A stretch of DNA of 53,500 nucleotides from Exiguobacterium sp. s122 (GCF_018618475.1 NZ_JACSMD010000006.1:1-53500), one strand, 5' to 3'; shown: positions 18,133 to 30,016, counted from the stretch's first letter. Program-made: numbers and translations. The notes: generated from the letters alone by a model not told the origin.

Positions 18133-18498
18133 ATGGCTTTCAACAAAGAGCAATTCATCGAAGACCTCAAATCAATGACGGTTCTCGAACTTAACGAACT
18201 CGTAAAAACAATCGAAGAAGAATTCGGCGTATCAGCAGCAGCTCCAGTAGCAGTTGCAGGTGCAGGCGCAGCAGCAGCTGAAGAGCAAACTGAATTCGAC
18301 GTAATCCTCACAAACGCTGGCGCTGGTAAAATCAACGTCATCAAAGCGGTACGTGAACTTACTGGCCTCGGTCTTAAAGAAGCGAAAGCACTCGTTGACG
18401 GAACTCCAGCTCCAGTCAAAGAAGGCGTTTCGAAAGAAGACGCAGACGCAGTTAAAGCTAAGCTTGAAGAAGCTGGCGCAACTGTCGAAGTTAAGTAA
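18133..18498 (+). CDS. rplL: 50S ribosomal protein L7/L12
   Basis: L7/L12 dimers form the flexible stalk that recruits translation GTPases. The 121-residue product has the helical N-terminal dimer domain ([20 protein letters not shown]), an Ala/Val/Gly hinge (about 36-50) and the globular C-terminal domain with KTEFDVIL-like and [13 protein letters not shown] motifs. AAAGGAGG lies in the 56-nt gap behind rplJ. Codon use is strongly biased, as expected for the most abundant stalk protein. Confidence 0.99.
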   Translation: MAFNKEQFIEDLKSMTVLELNELVKTIEEEFGVSAAAPVAVAGAGAAAAEEQTEFDVILTNAGAGKINVIKAVRELTGLGLKEAKALVDGTPAPVKEGVSKEDADAVKAKLEEAGATVEVK

Positions 18499-18523
18499 TC
18501 TAACTTTTACTTCACAACCTATA

Positions 18524-18551
18524 GAAGCTCGCCGTGGCGAGCTTCTTTTAT
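18524..18551 (+). terminator. Terminator behind rplL
   Basis: GAAGCTCGCC (18524-18533) pairs perfectly with GGCGAGCTTC (18536-18545) around GT, followed by TTTTATTT. It lowers read-through into the methyltransferase gene and rpoB. Confidence 0.88.
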
Positions 18552-18583
18552 TTCCTTGAAGATTGGGTTAGGAGGTTCAACGC

Positions 18584-19180
18584 ATGGGAGATCATTACTA
18601 TACGAACGATCCGAGTTCGAAAAGTGCCCCTGAGACGTGGTCGTATGAGTTGCGAGGGAAGACATATCGCTTCACCTCGGACCGCGGCGTGTTCTCGAAA
18701 GGATCGGTCGATTTTGGGTCACGTCTCTTAATCGAGTCATTTGAAGTGCCTGTCGTTTCGGGCCGTATTTTAGATGTCGGCTGTGGTTACGGTCCAATGG
18801 GGATCTCGCTTGCCGACGCCTCTGGGCGTGAAGCACTCCTCGTTGACGTGAACGAGCGGGCGCTTGCTTTGTCTGAACAAAACGCCACCCAAAACGGAGT
18901 GACGATTGAGACGCGACTCAGTCACGCTTACGATGCGGTCGGAGAGGAACGGTTCGCCGCAATTGTGACCAATCCTCCGATTCGCGCCGGTAAACAAGTC
19001 GTGCATACGATCCTTCGGGACGCGTATGACCATCTTGTGAGTGGTGGTGCACTCTATGTCGTCATTCAAAAGAAACAAGGAGCACCTTCTGCGAAGAAGT
19101 TGCTTGAAGACGTGTTTGGTCACGTCGAGACGCTTGCGAAAGAAAAAGGCTATTTCATTTTCCGTGCAATTCGGTCTTGA
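18584..19180 (+). CDS. rsmC: RsmC-like class I SAM methyltransferase (YbxB type)
   Basis: The 198-residue product has the SAM-binding motif ILDVGCGYGPMGI (about 62-74), an acidic ribose contact ALLVDVNERAL, and the N6/N2-methyltransferase motif NPPIR followed by AGK. These match the small RsmC (16S rRNA G1207 N2-methyltransferase) family, of which B. subtilis YbxB stands in the same place between rplL and rpoB. Target specificity is inferred. TAGGAGG precedes the ATG. Confidence 0.9.
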   Translation: MGDHYYTNDPSSKSAPETWSYELRGKTYRFTSDRGVFSKGSVDFGSRLLIESFEVPVVSGRILDVGCGYGPMGISLADASGREALLVDVNERALALSEQNATQNGVTIETRLSHAYDAVGEERFAAIVTNPPIRAGKQVVHTILRDAYDHLVSGGALYVVIQKKQGAPSAKKLLEDVFGHVETLAKEKGYFIFRAIRS

Positions 19181-19197
19181 CAAACGGCGAAGTCTTG

Positions 19198-19226
19198 TTG
19201 ACTCGCTATAACGTATATGCTAACAT
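19198..19226 (+). promoter_or_regulatory. Promoter of rpoB-rpoC
   Basis: TTGACT (19198-19203), 17-bp spacer, TAACAT (19221-19226) with a TGC extension before the -10. The leader that follows (about 140 nt) holds a stem CCGCGT/ACGCGG (19264-19289) without a T run. Confidence 0.75.
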
Positions 19227-19373
19227 TATAAAATGCCATTGGAATGGAATTCGCTTGAAACTGCCGCGTTTGCCGCTTTTTAGACGCGGAAAACGAGCGA
19301 CATTCAATGACAATGTTCGATTATTACGCCCGAAAAATTCGCTAAAGAATTGGGGGTCTGCGAGGTGAATCAG

Positions 19374-22300
19374 TTGACTGGTCAACTTGTTCAGTACGGT
19401 CGTCACCGTCAGAGAAGAAGCTTTGCCCGTATCAGTGAGGTATTAGAGCTTCCGAATTTGATTGAAATTCAAACTGCTTCGTATGAGTGGTTCTTGCGTG
19501 AAGGATTGAAAGAGATGTTTACGGACATTTCGCCAATCTCTGACTTCACAGGAAACCTCGTACTCGAGTTCATCGATTACTCGCTCAGCGAGCCGAAGTA
19601 CTCGATCGATGAGTCGAAGGAGCGAGACGTTACTTACTCTGCGCCACTTCGCGTAAAAGTACGTCTGCAAAACAAAGAAACAGGTGAATTGAAAGAGCAA
19701 GAAGTGTTCATGGGTGATTTCCCGCTCATGACAGAATCAGGAACGTTTATCATTAACGGCGCCGAGCGCGTCATCGTTTCTCAGCTTGTTCGTTCACCGA
19801 GCGTTTACTACAACTCGAAACTCGATAAAAATGGTAAGCGTGGTTTCGGTGCGACAGTCATCCCGAACCGTGGTGCATGGCTCGAACTCGAAACAGATGC
19901 CAAAGATATCGTGTATGTCCGTATCGACCGTACCCGTAAAATCCCGGTAACGGTGTTGTTGCGTGCGCTCGGATTCGGCACGGACCAAGAAATTATCGAC
20001 CTTTTAGGCGACGACGAATATCTTCGTAACACCCTTGAAAAAGATAACACCGAGTCGACAGAGAAAGCGTTGATTGAGATTTATGAGCGTCTCCGCCCTG
20101 GTGAGCCACCAACGGTTGAGAACGCGAAATCACTTCTCGTCTCACGTTTCTTCGACCCGAAACGCTATGACCTCGCAAACGTTGGTCGCTATAAGATGAA
20201 CAAAAAGCTTCATCTAAAGAATCGCTTGTTCGGACAGAAGTTGGCGGAAACGCTCGTTGACCCGGAAACAGGCGAAGTGATCGCGGAAGCTGGCACGGTA
20301 CTTGACCGTCGTAACTTAGATCGTGTTCTTCCACACTTGGAGAACGGTCTTGGCTACATGGACGCAGAGCCGACTGGCGGCGTCGCGGAAGGTGAACCGT
20401 TCGGTCTTCAGTCGATTAAAGTCATCTCACCGGATGACCCAGATGGAGAGCGTATTTTGAACATTATCGGTAACGGCAATATCGACCGGAGCGTGAAACA
20501 TATCACACCGGCTGATATCATCGCATCGATTAACTACTTCTTTAACTTACTTCACGAAGTCGGAACAACAGATGACATCGACCACTTAGGAAACCGTCGT
20601 CTTCGTTCAGTCGGAGAACTTCTCCAAAACCAATTCCGCATCGGTCTTTCGCGGATGGAACGTGTCGTAAAAGAACGGATGTCGATTCAAGATCAAAACG
20701 CGATCACACCACAGGCGCTCATCAACATCCGCCCAGTGATTGCATCACTGAAAGAGTTCTTCGGTAGCTCGCAGTTGTCGCAGTTCATGGACCAAACGAA
20801 CCCGCTCGCAGAATTGACGCACAAACGTCGTCTCTCTGCACTTGGACCGGGTGGTTTGACACGTGAGCGTGCCGGCTTCGAAGTTCGAGACGTTCACTAT
20901 TCGCACTACGGTCGGATGTGTCCAATCGAAACACCAGAAGGACCGAACATCGGTCTCATCAACTCACTTTCGTCTTATGCGAAAGTAAACGAGTACGGCT
21001 TCATCGAAGCACCGTACCGTCGCGTTGACCCGGAAACTGGTCTCGTCACAGGCGAGATTCAATATATGACGGCGGATGAAGAAGATCTCTACGTCGTCGC
21101 ACAGGCGAACATGCCGCTCACAGCAGACGGTCACTTTGCCGATGCACAAGTCCTTTGCCGCTTCCGCGGACAAAACTTGTCAGTTGAGCCAAGCCGAGTC
21201 GATTACATGGACGTTTCGCCGAAACAGGTTGTTTCTGCAGCGACGGCATGTATCCCGTTCCTTGAGAATGATGACTCGAACCGTGCCCTCATGGGAGCGA
21301 ACATGCAACGTCAGGCTGTACCGCTTCTCCAACCGGATTCACCGATTATCGGGACTGGTATGGAGTACGTGTCAGCGAAAGACTCTGGAGCCGCGATTAT
21401 CGCCAAGTTCCCAGGTGTCGTCGAGCGTGTCACAGCACGTGAAATCTTGGTCCGTCGCACGTCTGACGTGAACGGGTCTGAAGTTTCAGGTGACCTCGAC
21501 CGCTACAAACTTCAAAAATATGTCCGTTCGAACCAAGGGACATGTTACAACCAGAAGCCGATCATCGCTGCTGGCGACCGTGTCGAAAAAGGAGAAATCC
21601 TTGCTGACGGTCCGTCGATGGATATGGGTGAGCTCGCGCTCGGCCGTAACGTCGTCGTCGCCTTCATGACATGGGACGGTTACAACTATGAGGATGCAAT
21701 CATCATGAGTGAGCGTCTCGTGAAAGATGATGTGTACACGTCGATTCATATCGAAGAGTACGAATCAGAGTCACGCGACACGAAACTCGGACCTGAGGAA
21801 ATCACACGTGATATTCCAAACGTCGGGGATGACGCACTTCGCAATTTGGACGATCGTGGGATCATCCGCATCGGTGCGGAAGTCAAGGATGGCGATATCC
21901 TCGTCGGTAAAGTGACGCCTAAAGGTGTGACGGAATTGACGGCGGAAGAGCGTCTCTTGCACGCGATCTTCGGTGAGAAGGCACGTGAAGTCCGTGATAC
22001 GTCACTCCGTGTACCTAACGGCGGCGACGGCATCATCTTGGACGTCAAAGTGTTCGACCGTGAAAACGGTGACGAGCTCTCACCAGGCGTAAACCAAATG
22101 GTTCGTGTCTACATCGTTCAAAAACGTAAGATTCACGAAGGGGATAAGATGGCGGGACGTCACGGTAACAAAGGTGTTATCTCGCGCATTCTCCCAGAAG
22201 AAGATATGCCATACATGCCAGACGGCACACCAATTGACATCATGCTTAACCCACTTGGTGTACCATCGCGTATGAACATCGGTCAGGTACTCGAACTCCA

Positions 22301-22922
22301 CCTTGGGATGGCAGCGAAGAAGCTCGGCATCAAAGTGGCGACACCTGTATTCGATGGTGCGCGTGAGGAAGACGTATGGGCAACGATTGAAGAAGCAGGA
22401 ATGGACAAGGATGCCAAGACTCGTCTCTACGACGGTCGCACTGGTGAACCGTTCGATAACCGCGTCTCGGTCGGTGTCATGTACATGATCAAACTCGCGC
22501 ACATGGTTGACGATAAACTTCACGCTCGTTCGACTGGACCATACTCACTCGTCACGCAACAACCGCTCGGTGGTAAAGCACAGTTCGGTGGACAGCGCTT
22601 CGGTGAGATGGAAGTTTGGGCACTTGAAGCGTACGGCGCAGCCTATACGCTCCAAGAGATCTTGACAATCAAGTCGGATGACACGGTCGGTCGTGTGAAA
22701 GCATACGAAGCGATCGTGAAAGGCGAAAGCGTTCCGAAAGCGGGCGTTCCTGAATCGTTCCGCGTCTTGATTAAAGAGCTTCAAGCACTCGGTATGGAAG
22801 TCAAGATGATGTCTGCGGACGATGAAGAAGTCGAAATGAAAGATGAAGATGACGACAACATCCCGAACGCAACATCGGCGTTAGAACAAGTCGTTCAACC
22901 GACTGTTACGGAAGAGGAATAA
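19374..22922 (+). CDS. rpoB: DNA-directed RNA polymerase subunit beta
   Basis: RpoB forms one side of the catalytic cleft of RNA polymerase. The 1182-residue product matches B. subtilis closely. I chose TTG 19374 (MTGQLVQYG), 6 nt behind GAGGTG, because it reproduces the B. subtilis N-terminus; GTG 19365 (three residues longer) and TTG 19350 are alternatives. The rifampicin pocket (about 463-490, [10 protein letters not shown] and [10 protein letters not shown]) has the sensitive-type residues Q470, D473, H483, R486, S488. The C-terminal end is acidic. rpoC follows after 22 nt. Confidence 0.99.
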   Translation: MTGQLVQYGRHRQRRSFARISEVLELPNLIEIQTASYEWFLREGLKEMFTDISPISDFTGNLVLEFIDYSLSEPKYSIDESKERDVTYSAPLRVKVRLQNKETGELKEQEVFMGDFPLMTESGTFIINGAERVIVSQLVRSPSVYYNSKLDKNGKRGFGATVIPNRGAWLELETDAKDIVYVRIDRTRKIPVTVLLRALGFGTDQEIIDLLGDDEYLRNTLEKDNTESTEKALIEIYERLRPGEPPTVENAKSLLVSRFFDPKRYDLANVGRYKMNKKLHLKNRLFGQKLAETLVDPETGEVIAEAGTVLDRRNLDRVLPHLENGLGYMDAEPTGGVAEGEPFGLQSIKVISPDDPDGERILNIIGNGNIDRSVKHITPADIIASINYFFNLLHEVGTTDDIDHLGNRRLRSVGELLQNQFRIGLSRMERVVKERMSIQDQNAITPQALINIRPVIASLKEFFGSSQLSQFMDQTNPLAELTHKRRLSALGPGGLTRERAGFEVRDVHYSHYGRMCPIETPEGPNIGLINSLSSYAKVNEYGFIEAPYRRVDPETGLVTGEIQYMTADEEDLYVVAQANMPLTADGHFADAQVLCRFRGQNLSVEPSRVDYMDVSPKQVVSAATACIPFLENDDSNRALMGANMQRQAVPLLQPDSPIIGTGMEYVSAKDSGAAIIAKFPGVVERVTAREILVRRTSDVNGSEVSGDLDRYKLQKYVRSNQGTCYNQKPIIAAGDRVEKGEILADGPSMDMGELALGRNVVVAFMTWDGYNYEDAIIMSERLVKDDVYTSIHIEEYESESRDTKLGPEEITRDIPNVGDDALRNLDDRGIIRIGAEVKDGDILVGKVTPKGVTELTAEERLLHAIFGEKAREVRDTSLRVPNGGDGIILDVKVFDRENGDELSPGVNQMVRVYIVQKRKIHEGDKMAGRHGNKGVISRILPEEDMPYMPDGTPIDIMLNPLGVPSRMNIGQVLELHLGMAAKKLGIKVATPVFDGAREEDVWATIEEAGMDKDAKTRLYDGRTGEPFDNRVSVGVMYMIKLAHMVDDKLHARSTGPYSLVTQQPLGGKAQFGGQRFGEMEVWALEAYGAAYTLQEILTIKSDDTVGRVKAYEAIVKGESVPKAGVPESFRVLIKELQALGMEVKMMSADDEEVEMKDEDDDNIPNATSALEQVVQPTVTEEE

Positions 22923-22944
22923 GGCGAAAAGGGAGGTCGGCCCC

Positions 22945-25900
22945 TTGGTAGATGTTAATCGATTTGAATATATGAAAATCGGCTTGGCTTCACCGGAGAA
23001 GATCCGTTCGTGGTCTTACGGGGAAGTCAAAAAGCCGGAAACAATCAACTATCGTACACTTAAACCAGAGAAGGACGGATTGTTCTGTGAACGAATCTTC
23101 GGTCCGACGAAAGACTGGGAATGTTACTGCGGGAAATACAAACGAATCCGTTATAAAGGAGTCATTTGTGACCGTTGTGGCGTTGAAGTGACGAAAGCGA
23201 AAGTGCGTCGCGAGCGTATGGGCCATATCGAGCTCGCGGCACCGGTTTCGCACATCTGGTACTTCAAAGGAATTCCAAGCCGGATGGGGCTTGTGCTCGA
23301 CATGTCACCACGTGCGCTCGAAGAAGTGATTTACTTCGCGTCGTACGTTGTGACCGAGCCAGGTGACACGCCGCTCGAGAAGAAGCAACTCCTCTCGGAA
23401 AAAGAATTCCGTCTCTACCGCGAGAAATACGGTAGCGACTTCAAAGCAGACATGGGTGCGGAAGCGATTCGGACACTCCTTCAAGACGTTCAACTCGAGA
23501 AGGAAGTCGGAGAACTCCGCGAAGAATTGAAGACGGTTCAAGGACAGCGTCGTACACGTGCGATCAAACGCCTTGAAGTACTCGATGCATTCTTCACATC
23601 AGGGAACAATCCAGACTGGATGATCCTTGAAGTACTCCCTGTCATCCCACCAGAGCTTCGCCCGATGGTGCAGCTCGACGGTGGACGCTTCGCGACATCG
23701 GACTTGAACGATTTGTACCGTCGCGTCATCAACCGCAACAACCGTCTCAAGCGTTTGCTCGATCTCGGCGCGCCGAACATCATCGTGCAAAACGAGAAGC
23801 GTATGCTTCAAGAAGCGGTTGACGCTTTGATTGACAACGGTCGTCGTGGACGTCCGGTCACAGGTCCTGGTAACCGTCCGCTCAAATCACTTTCACACAT
23901 GTTGAAAGGGAAACAAGGTCGTTTCCGTCAAAACCTTCTCGGTAAACGGGTCGACTACTCAGGACGTTCGGTTATCGTCGTTGGACCAAACTTGAAGATG
24001 TACCAGTGTGGTCTCCCGAAAGAGATGGCACTCGAACTCTTCAAACCGTTCGTGATGAAAGAACTCGTCGGTCGCGGTATCGCGTCGAACATCAAGAACG
24101 CCAAACGCAAGATTGAGAAGATGCAACCTGAAATCTGGGGCGTCCTTGAAGAAGTCATCCGTGAGCATCCGGTTCTCTTGAACCGTGCCCCGACACTTCA
24201 CCGTCTCGGAATCCAGGCGTTTGAACCGATTCTCGTAGAAGGTCGCGCGATTCGCCTTCACCCGCTCGTATGTACGGCTTACAACGCCGACTTCGATGGT
24301 GACCAAATGGCGGTTCACGTTCCACTTTCTGCAGAAGCGCAAGCGGAAGCTCGTCTTCTCATGCTCGCAGCACAAAACATTTTGAACCCGAAAGATGGAA
24401 AACCAGTCGTTACACCATCGCAGGATATGGTCCTCGGTAACTACTACATCTCGCTTGAGCGCGACGATGCCATCGGTCAAGGGAAAGTCATGTCGAACGT
24501 CAACGAAGCACTCATCGCGTACCAAAACGGTTACGTCCACTTGCACTCGCGTGTGGCGGTTCCGGCGCGGACACTCAACAACCCGACGTTCACAGACGAA
24601 CAAAATGACAAATTGTTAATCACGACGGTCGGGAAGATGATCTTCAACGAAATCTTGCCGAACACGTTCCCATACTTGAACGAGCCGACGATGGAAAACT
24701 TGCAGGAAGCAACGCCTGATAAGTACTTCATCGACAAAGGAGCGAACGTTGCGGAAGAAATCGCCGCACGTCCACTCGTCGAACCGTTCAAAAAAGGATT
24801 CCTTGGAAAAGTCATCGCGGAAGTGTTCCAGAAGTTTGAAACGACTGAGACAAGCCGCATGCTTGACCGGATGAAAGACCTCGGCTTCAAGCACTCGACA
24901 AAAGCGGGTGTGACGGTCGGGATCTCGGATATCATCGTTCTTCCGGATAAACAAGAAATTCTCGATGAAGCACAGAAACAAGTCGACCAAATCATGAAAT
25001 CGTTCCGCCGTGGTCTCATCACTGAAGATGAGCGCTACGAGCGTGTCGTCCGGTCGTGGAACGAAGCGAAAGATGAGATTCAGTCACGCTTGATGAAATC
25101 CCTCAACCGCTTGAACCCGATCTTCATGATGTCTGATTCTGGTGCCCGTGGTAACGCGTCCAACTTCACGCAGCTCGCAGGGATGCGTGGTTTGATGGCC
25201 GCTCCATCTGGCCGTATCATCGAACTTCCGATCAAATCGTCGTTCCGTGAAGGACTGACGGTTCAAGAGTACTTCATCTCGACACACGGTGCGCGTAAAG
25301 GTCTTGCCGATACAGCCCTTAAGACGGCTGACTCAGGTTACTTGACGCGTCGTCTCGTCGACGTTGCCCAAGATGTCATCATCCGTGAAGAAGATTGTGG
25401 AACGGACCGCGGAATTCGCGTCGCCGCCCTCCGCGAAGGCACGGAAGAAATCGAAAGCTTGTATGACCGCCTCGTCGGCCGTACAGCGTTCGAGACAGTG
25501 GCACATCCGGAAACGGGAGAAGTCATGGTCGAGAAGAACCAACTCATCACAGAAGAGCTTGCCCGTGAAATCGTCGATGCTGGCGTCGAACGCGTCGAAA
25601 TTCGTACTGCCTTTACATGTAACACGTCACACGGCGTATGTAAGAAGTGTTACGGACGCAACTTGGCGACTGGATCGAATGTCGAAGTCGGGGAAGCAGT
25701 CGGAATCATCGCCGCGCAATCAATCGGTGAGCCAGGAACGCAGCTTACGATGCGTACCTTCCACACAGGTGGGGTAGCCGGAGATGATATCACACAAGGT
25801 CTTCCACGTATCCAAGAGGTATTCGAGGCCCGTAACCCGAAAGGTCAAGCGGTCATCTCGGAAATCCCGGGTACAGTCATCGACTTCACAGAGTCGCGCG

Positions 25901-26544
25901 ACAAGCGTGAACTCACAGTCGAAGGACTCAGCGAAACACGTTCATACACGATTCCGTTCGGAGCACGTCTCCGTGTCCAAATCGGTGATACGGTTGAAGC
26001 TGGGGAAGTCTTCACGGAAGGTTCGATCGATCCGAAAGAGTTGCTCACCGTCCGTGGTGTATCGGGTGTTCAGAACTATCTTCTCCAAGAAGTTCAAAAA
26101 GTATACCGGATGCAAGGGGTAGAAATCGGCGATAAGCACGTCGAAGTCATGGTTCGCCAAATGCTTCGTCGCGTCAAAGTCATCGAATCAGGTGACACGC
26201 CACTTCTCCCAGGTTCGCTCGTCGATATCAGCGTCTTCAAAGAGGCATGTAAAGATGCTCTCCGCGATGGCAAGAGCCCGGCGACAGCCAAACCGGTCCT
26301 TCTCGGAATCACGAAAGCATCGCTTGAGACAGACTCGTTCCTCTCGGCCGCTTCGTTCCAAGAAACGACTCGCGTGTTGACAGACGCTGCCATTAAAGGC
26401 AAGCGTGACTACCTCCTCGGTCTTAAAGAGAACGTCATCATCGGTAAGCTCGTTCCTGCTGGTACAGGGATGCCGGTTTACCGCGATGTCGAGCTCAAAG
26501 AAGACAAGGTGGAAGTCGCTCTCGAAGACACGACAGTAGAATAA
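22945..26544 (+). CDS. rpoC: DNA-directed RNA polymerase subunit beta'
   Basis: RpoC carries the catalytic magnesium site. The 1199-residue product has the N-terminal zinc site (C60, C62, C75, C78), the active-site loop NADFDGD (447-453) whose three aspartates hold magnesium, the trigger-loop/bridge-helix region, and the second zinc site (C818, C892, C899, C902). The TTG start lies 8 nt behind GGGAGG, as in B. subtilis where the start is also weak. Normally an L7Ae-like gene follows; here a structured leader and rpsL follow instead. Confidence 0.99.
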   Translation: MVDVNRFEYMKIGLASPEKIRSWSYGEVKKPETINYRTLKPEKDGLFCERIFGPTKDWECYCGKYKRIRYKGVICDRCGVEVTKAKVRRERMGHIELAAPVSHIWYFKGIPSRMGLVLDMSPRALEEVIYFASYVVTEPGDTPLEKKQLLSEKEFRLYREKYGSDFKADMGAEAIRTLLQDVQLEKEVGELREELKTVQGQRRTRAIKRLEVLDAFFTSGNNPDWMILEVLPVIPPELRPMVQLDGGRFATSDLNDLYRRVINRNNRLKRLLDLGAPNIIVQNEKRMLQEAVDALIDNGRRGRPVTGPGNRPLKSLSHMLKGKQGRFRQNLLGKRVDYSGRSVIVVGPNLKMYQCGLPKEMALELFKPFVMKELVGRGIASNIKNAKRKIEKMQPEIWGVLEEVIREHPVLLNRAPTLHRLGIQAFEPILVEGRAIRLHPLVCTAYNADFDGDQMAVHVPLSAEAQAEARLLMLAAQNILNPKDGKPVVTPSQDMVLGNYYISLERDDAIGQGKVMSNVNEALIAYQNGYVHLHSRVAVPARTLNNPTFTDEQNDKLLITTVGKMIFNEILPNTFPYLNEPTMENLQEATPDKYFIDKGANVAEEIAARPLVEPFKKGFLGKVIAEVFQKFETTETSRMLDRMKDLGFKHSTKAGVTVGISDIIVLPDKQEILDEAQKQVDQIMKSFRRGLITEDERYERVVRSWNEAKDEIQSRLMKSLNRLNPIFMMSDSGARGNASNFTQLAGMRGLMAAPSGRIIELPIKSSFREGLTVQEYFISTHGARKGLADTALKTADSGYLTRRLVDVAQDVIIREEDCGTDRGIRVAALREGTEEIESLYDRLVGRTAFETVAHPETGEVMVEKNQLITEELAREIVDAGVERVEIRTAFTCNTSHGVCKKCYGRNLATGSNVEVGEAVGIIAAQSIGEPGTQLTMRTFHTGGVAGDDITQGLPRIQEVFEARNPKGQAVISEIPGTVIDFTESRDKRELTVEGLSETRSYTIPFGARLRVQIGDTVEAGEVFTEGSIDPKELLTVRGVSGVQNYLLQEVQKVYRMQGVEIGDKHVEVMVRQMLRRVKVIESGDTPLLPGSLVDISVFKEACKDALRDGKSPATAKPVLLGITKASLETDSFLSAASFQETTRVLTDAAIKGKRDYLLGLKENVIIGKLVPAGTGMPVYRDVELKEDKVEVALEDTTVE

Positions 26545-26551
26545 AAACGTC

Positions 26552-26580
26552 TTGACAGCATGGATTGGCGGTGCTACTAT
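26552..26580 (+). promoter_or_regulatory. Promoter of the str operon (rpsL)
   Basis: TTGACA (26552-26557), 17-bp spacer, TACTAT (26575-26580), only 7 nt behind the rpoC stop. An inverted repeat (26564-26597) is centred on the -10 and start region. Confidence 0.85.
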
Positions 26581-26597
26581 GATTTAGTGCCGCCAAT
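26564..26597 (+). repeat. Inverted repeat spanning the rpsL -10 element
   Basis: ATTGGCGG (26564-26571) is mirrored by CCGCCAAT (26590-26597); with G-T pairs the arms extend to 12-13 bp. RNA made from the rpsL promoter would contain at most the 3' arm, so the hairpin can only form in transcripts coming through rpoC. It could be a 3'-end stabiliser for rpoBC mRNA or a protein site on DNA. Confidence 0.6.
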
Positions 26598-26832
26598 CGG
26601 TTGTTGTCGTAGACAACGATGTCCAGCAGTCGGCAAGCTACTTGGACGTCACCCGATCTTTCTTCGGAAAGATTTGGCTGCTATCTTTGCCACTTTCAAG
26701 GTATAACTCACGTTTTTGCGAGGTCATGGAATGCCTACGCCTCGTAAAAGCGTTTCGTTATGACCTTAAATGAACCACCCGGGTCGGTGGGTCTAGAAAA
26801 TAGCACAATTCAGGAAGGGAGGATCTTCAAAG
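26588..26832 (+). ncRNA. Long structured leader of rpsL (no family recognised)
   Basis: The ~245-nt leader contains several hairpins: GTTGTC/GACAAC near 26602-26616, GATCTTTC-TTCG-GAAAGATT near 26656-26675 (a UUCG tetraloop), AGGTCAT (26721-26727) with ATGACCT (26760-26766), and CCACC/GGTGG near 26776-26791. An alternative CGAGG/CCTCG pairing competes with the third. A 10-codon mini-ORF lies inside the third hairpin. No L7Ae-like gene is present. Regulation by a ribosomal protein such as S12 or S7 is conceivable but unproven. Confidence 0.5.
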
Positions 26833-27255
26833 ATGCCTACTATCAACCAGTTAGTCCGTAAGGGACGTAAATCGAAAGTCGTTAAATCTGACTCTCCAGC
26901 ACTTAACAAAGGTTACAACAGTTTCATCAAGTCACAAACAAACGTGAGCTCACCACAAAAGCGTGGTGTTTGTACACGTGTTGGTACAATGACTCCGAAG
27001 AAACCGAACTCGGCGTTACGTAAGTATGCTCGTGTTCGTTTGACGAACCAAATCGAAGTGACTGCGTACATTCCAGGTATTGGCCACAACCTTCAAGAGC
27101 ACAGCGTTGTTCTTATCCGTGGAGGACGTGTAAAAGACTTACCAGGGGTACGTTACCACATCGTTCGTGGTGCGCTTGACACTGCAGGTGTTGACGGACG
27201 TATGCAAGGCCGTTCGAAATACGGTACGAAACGTCCGAAAGCTGCGAAGAAGTAA
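26833..27255 (+). CDS. rpsL: 30S ribosomal protein S12
   Basis: S12 sits at the decoding centre and controls translational accuracy. The 140-residue product begins [13 protein letters not shown] and has [11 protein letters not shown] with K56 and [12 protein letters not shown] with K101, the residues whose mutation gives streptomycin resistance; both are wild type. GGGAGGATC lies upstream. It is first gene of rpsL-rpsG-fusA-tuf. Confidence 0.99.
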   Translation: MPTINQLVRKGRKSKVVKSDSPALNKGYNSFIKSQTNVSSPQKRGVCTRVGTMTPKKPNSALRKYARVRLTNQIEVTAYIPGIGHNLQEHSVVLIRGGRVKDLPGVRYHIVRGALDTAGVDGRMQGRSKYGTKRPKAAKK

Positions 27256-27307
27256 TTCTCGCTTACTAAAACTACAACTACTGAAATTTTGAAAGGAGGG
27301 TACTCGG

Positions 27308-27775
27308 ATGCGTAAAAACCGTGCAGAACGTCGTGACGTTATCGCAGATCCGATCTACAACTCGAAATTGGTAACTCGCCTCATTAACCGTGTCATGTTA
27401 GACGGTAAAAAAGGTACAGCTCAAACTATCATTTACAACGCATTTGGTCTCATCGCTGAACGCTCAGGCAAAGAGCCTATGGAAGTGTTCGAAGAAGCAA
27501 TGAACAACATCATGCCTGTTCTTGAAGTTAAAGCTCGCCGTGTTGGTGGAGCAAACTACCAAGTTCCTGTTGAAGTTCGTCCAGAGCGCCGTACGACACT
27601 TGGTCTTCGTTACCTCGTGAACTACGCTCGTCTCCGCAACGAGAAGACGATGGAGCAACGTATCGCGAACGAAATCATGGATGCAGCCAATAACACTGGT
27701 GCTTCAGTTAAGAAACGCGAAGACATGCATAAGATGGCAGAAGCGAACAAAGCGTTTGCTCACTATCGTTGGTAA
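27308..27775 (+). CDS. rpsG: 30S ribosomal protein S7
   Basis: S7 starts assembly of the 30S head and contacts E-site tRNA. The 155-residue product has the all-helical family pattern with [16 protein letters not shown] and [26 protein letters not shown] precedes the ATG in a 52-nt gap behind rpsL. S7 is a translational repressor of the str operon in E. coli; no matching site could be confirmed here. Confidence 0.99.
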   Translation: MRKNRAERRDVIADPIYNSKLVTRLINRVMLDGKKGTAQTIIYNAFGLIAERSGKEPMEVFEEAMNNIMPVLEVKARRVGGANYQVPVEVRPERRTTLGLRYLVNYARLRNEKTMEQRIANEIMDAANNTGASVKKREDMHKMAEANKAFAHYRW

Positions 27776-27789
27776 TTTAAACGTAAAGT

Positions 27790-27862
27790 CCACTCCACGT
27801 CACCAAGCGGTGGCTTAATGGAGTGGCTTTCGGGTATAATCATATCGTGTGCCAGCACACGA
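27790..27862 (+). promoter_or_regulatory. fusA upstream region: two hairpins and a possible promoter
   Basis: CCACTCCA (27790-27797) pairs with TGGAGTGG (27819-27826) around an inner CACC-AAGC-GGTG hairpin. Behind it lies TATAAT (27835-27840) without a SigA -35, but overlapping GGGTAT (27832-27837) preceded by GCTTAA at 13 bp, a near match to the SigB pattern GTTTAA-N13/14-GGGTAT. A second hairpin TCGTGTG-CCAG-CACACGA (27845-27862) follows. Possible internal promoter or mRNA processing region. Confidence 0.45.
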
Positions 27863-27891
27863 AAAACACATGCGGAAGGAGAATACCCAGT

Positions 27892-29970
27892 ATGGCAAGA
27901 GAATTCTCCCTAAAGAATACTCGTAACATCGGGATCATGGCTCACATCGATGCCGGTAAAACGACAACGACTGAACGTATTCTTTATTACACAGGTCGTA
28001 TCCACAAAATTGGTGAAACTCATGAAGGAGCTTCACAAATGGACTGGATGGAGCAGGAGCAAGAGCGTGGAATCACGATCACTTCTGCAGCGACAACTGC
28101 ACAGTGGAATGGCCACCGTGTAAACATCATCGATACACCTGGACACGTAGACTTCACAGTTGAAGTTGAGCGTTCACTTCGTGTACTTGATGGCGCAGTA
28201 GCAGTACTTGATGCACAATCAGGTGTTGAACCACAAACAGAAACTGTATGGCGTCAAGCGACGACTTACGGTGTTCCACGTGTCGTATTCGTCAACAAGA
28301 TGGATAAGATCGGTGCGGACTTCTTGTACTCGGTGAAAACACTTCACGAGCGTCTTCAAGCCAATGCACACCCAATCCAACTTCCAATCGGTGCGGAAGA
28401 CGAATTCAAAGGAATCGTTGACCTCGTCGAAATGAAGACGTACATGTACTCGAACGACCTCGGTACAGACATCGAAGTAATCGAAGGCTTCCCAGCTGAC
28501 ATGGCTGACCAAGCTGAAGAACTTCGCGGTCAATTGATCGAAGCGGTCGCGGACTACAACGAAGAGTTGATGATGAAATACCTCGAAGGCGAAGAGATCT
28601 CAATTGAAGAACTCAAAGCTGGTATTCGTAAAGCAACACTCAGCGTAGAATTCTACCCTGTACTCGTTGGTTCGGCCTTCAAAAACAAAGGTGTTCAATT
28701 GATGTTGGACGCAGTTGTTGATTACCTCCCATCACCAGTTGATGTTGAGTCAATCAAAGGGGTTAACCTCGATACAGAAGAAGAAATCACGCGTGAACCT
28801 TCGGATGAAGCGCCGTTCTCGGCACTCGCATTCAAAGTCATGACTGACCCTTACGTCGGTAAATTGACATTCTTCCGTGTGTACTCTGGTACAGCACAAG
28901 CTGGTTCGTATGTGAAGAACTCGACTAAAGGGAAGCGTGAGCGTCTCGGTCGTATCCTTCAAATGCACGCGAACAGCCGTGAAGAAATTCCAATGGTATA
29001 CGCTGGTGACATCGCCGCAGCTGTTGGTCTTAAAGATACAACGACTGGTGATACGCTTTGCTCAGAGAAAGACAACGTCGTTCTCGAGTCAATGACATTC
29101 CCAGAACCGGTTATCTCGGTCGCGATCGAGCCTAAATCGAAAGCTGACCAAGACAAAATGGGTCAAGCCCTCGCGAAACTCGCAGAAGAGGATCCAACAT
29201 TCCGCACTGAAACAAACCAAGAGACAGGTCAAACGATCATCTCTGGTATGGGTGAGCTTCACCTTGATATCCTCGTTGACCGTATGCGTCGCGAATTCAA
29301 AGTAGAAGCAAACGTTGGTGCACCACAAGTTGCTTACCGTGAAACAATCCGTGGCGCTGCGAAGATCGATTCGAAATTCGTACGTCAATCAGGTGGACGC
29401 GGTCAGTACGGTCACGTTGTCGTAGAATTCGAGCCGAACGAAGAAGGCGCTGGATTCGCATTCGAGAACAAGATCGTCGGTGGTGTTGTCCCACGTGAAT
29501 ACGTCCCAGCTGTTCAAAACGGGATTGAAGAAGCTCTCGAAAACGGTATCCTCGCTGGCTACCCAGTAGTTGACGTTAAAGCTGCCCTCGTCTTCGGATC
29601 GTACCACGATGTCGACTCGAACGAGATGGCGTTTAAAGTTGCTGCTTCGATGGCGGTTAAACAACTTAAGGATCAAGCGAAAGCTGTAATCCTTGAGCCA
29701 ATGATGCGTGTTGAAGTTGTCATCCCAGAAGAATACTTGGGAGACATCATGGGTGACGTCACGTCACGCCGTGGACGCGTAGAAGGTATGGAAGCACGCG
29801 GTAACGCGCAAGTCGTTAAAGCAATGGTTCCACTTTCGGAAATGTTCGGATATGCAACGTCGCTTCGTTCACGTACGCAAGGACGTGGAACGTACTCGAT
29901 GCACTTCGACCACTACGAAGAAGTACCGAAGTCAATTGCTGAAGAAATCATCAAAAAAGCGAACGGCTAA
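27892..29970 (+). CDS. fusA: Elongation factor G
   Basis: EF-G is the GTPase that drives tRNA-mRNA translocation. The 692-residue product, exactly the usual length, has the G1 motif [10 protein letters not shown] (17-26), [12 protein letters not shown], domain II, and domain IV. The ATG lies behind GAAGGAGAA; the frame is open further upstream through hairpins but the N-terminus [16 protein letters not shown] is the family's. tuf follows after 113 nt. Confidence 0.99.
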   Translation: MAREFSLKNTRNIGIMAHIDAGKTTTTERILYYTGRIHKIGETHEGASQMDWMEQEQERGITITSAATTAQWNGHRVNIIDTPGHVDFTVEVERSLRVLDGAVAVLDAQSGVEPQTETVWRQATTYGVPRVVFVNKMDKIGADFLYSVKTLHERLQANAHPIQLPIGAEDEFKGIVDLVEMKTYMYSNDLGTDIEVIEGFPADMADQAEELRGQLIEAVADYNEELMMKYLEGEEISIEELKAGIRKATLSVEFYPVLVGSAFKNKGVQLMLDAVVDYLPSPVDVESIKGVNLDTEEEITREPSDEAPFSALAFKVMTDPYVGKLTFFRVYSGTAQAGSYVKNSTKGKRERLGRILQMHANSREEIPMVYAGDIAAAVGLKDTTTGDTLCSEKDNVVLESMTFPEPVISVAIEPKSKADQDKMGQALAKLAEEDPTFRTETNQETGQTIISGMGELHLDILVDRMRREFKVEANVGAPQVAYRETIRGAAKIDSKFVRQSGGRGQYGHVVVEFEPNEEGAGFAFENKIVGGVVPREYVPAVQNGIEEALENGILAGYPVVDVKAALVFGSYHDVDSNEMAFKVAASMAVKQLKDQAKAVILEPMMRVEVVIPEEYLGDIMGDVTSRRGRVEGMEARGNAQVVKAMVPLSEMFGYATSLRSRTQGRGTYSMHFDHYEEVPKSIAEEIIKKANG

Positions 29971-30016
29971 TAACGGTTGTAACGCTGAATTGATTGTTGT
30001 AAGCTAAGGAGGACGT

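Noticed and set aside
19177-19368. A 63-codon plus-strand ORF between rsmC and rpoB
   Set aside because: It overlaps the rpoB promoter and leader, starts without a ribosome site and has a basic random composition.
23959-24603. A 214-codon minus-strand open frame opposite rpoC
   Set aside because: Covers the highly conserved catalytic part of rpoC, whose plus-strand constraint explains the open frame.
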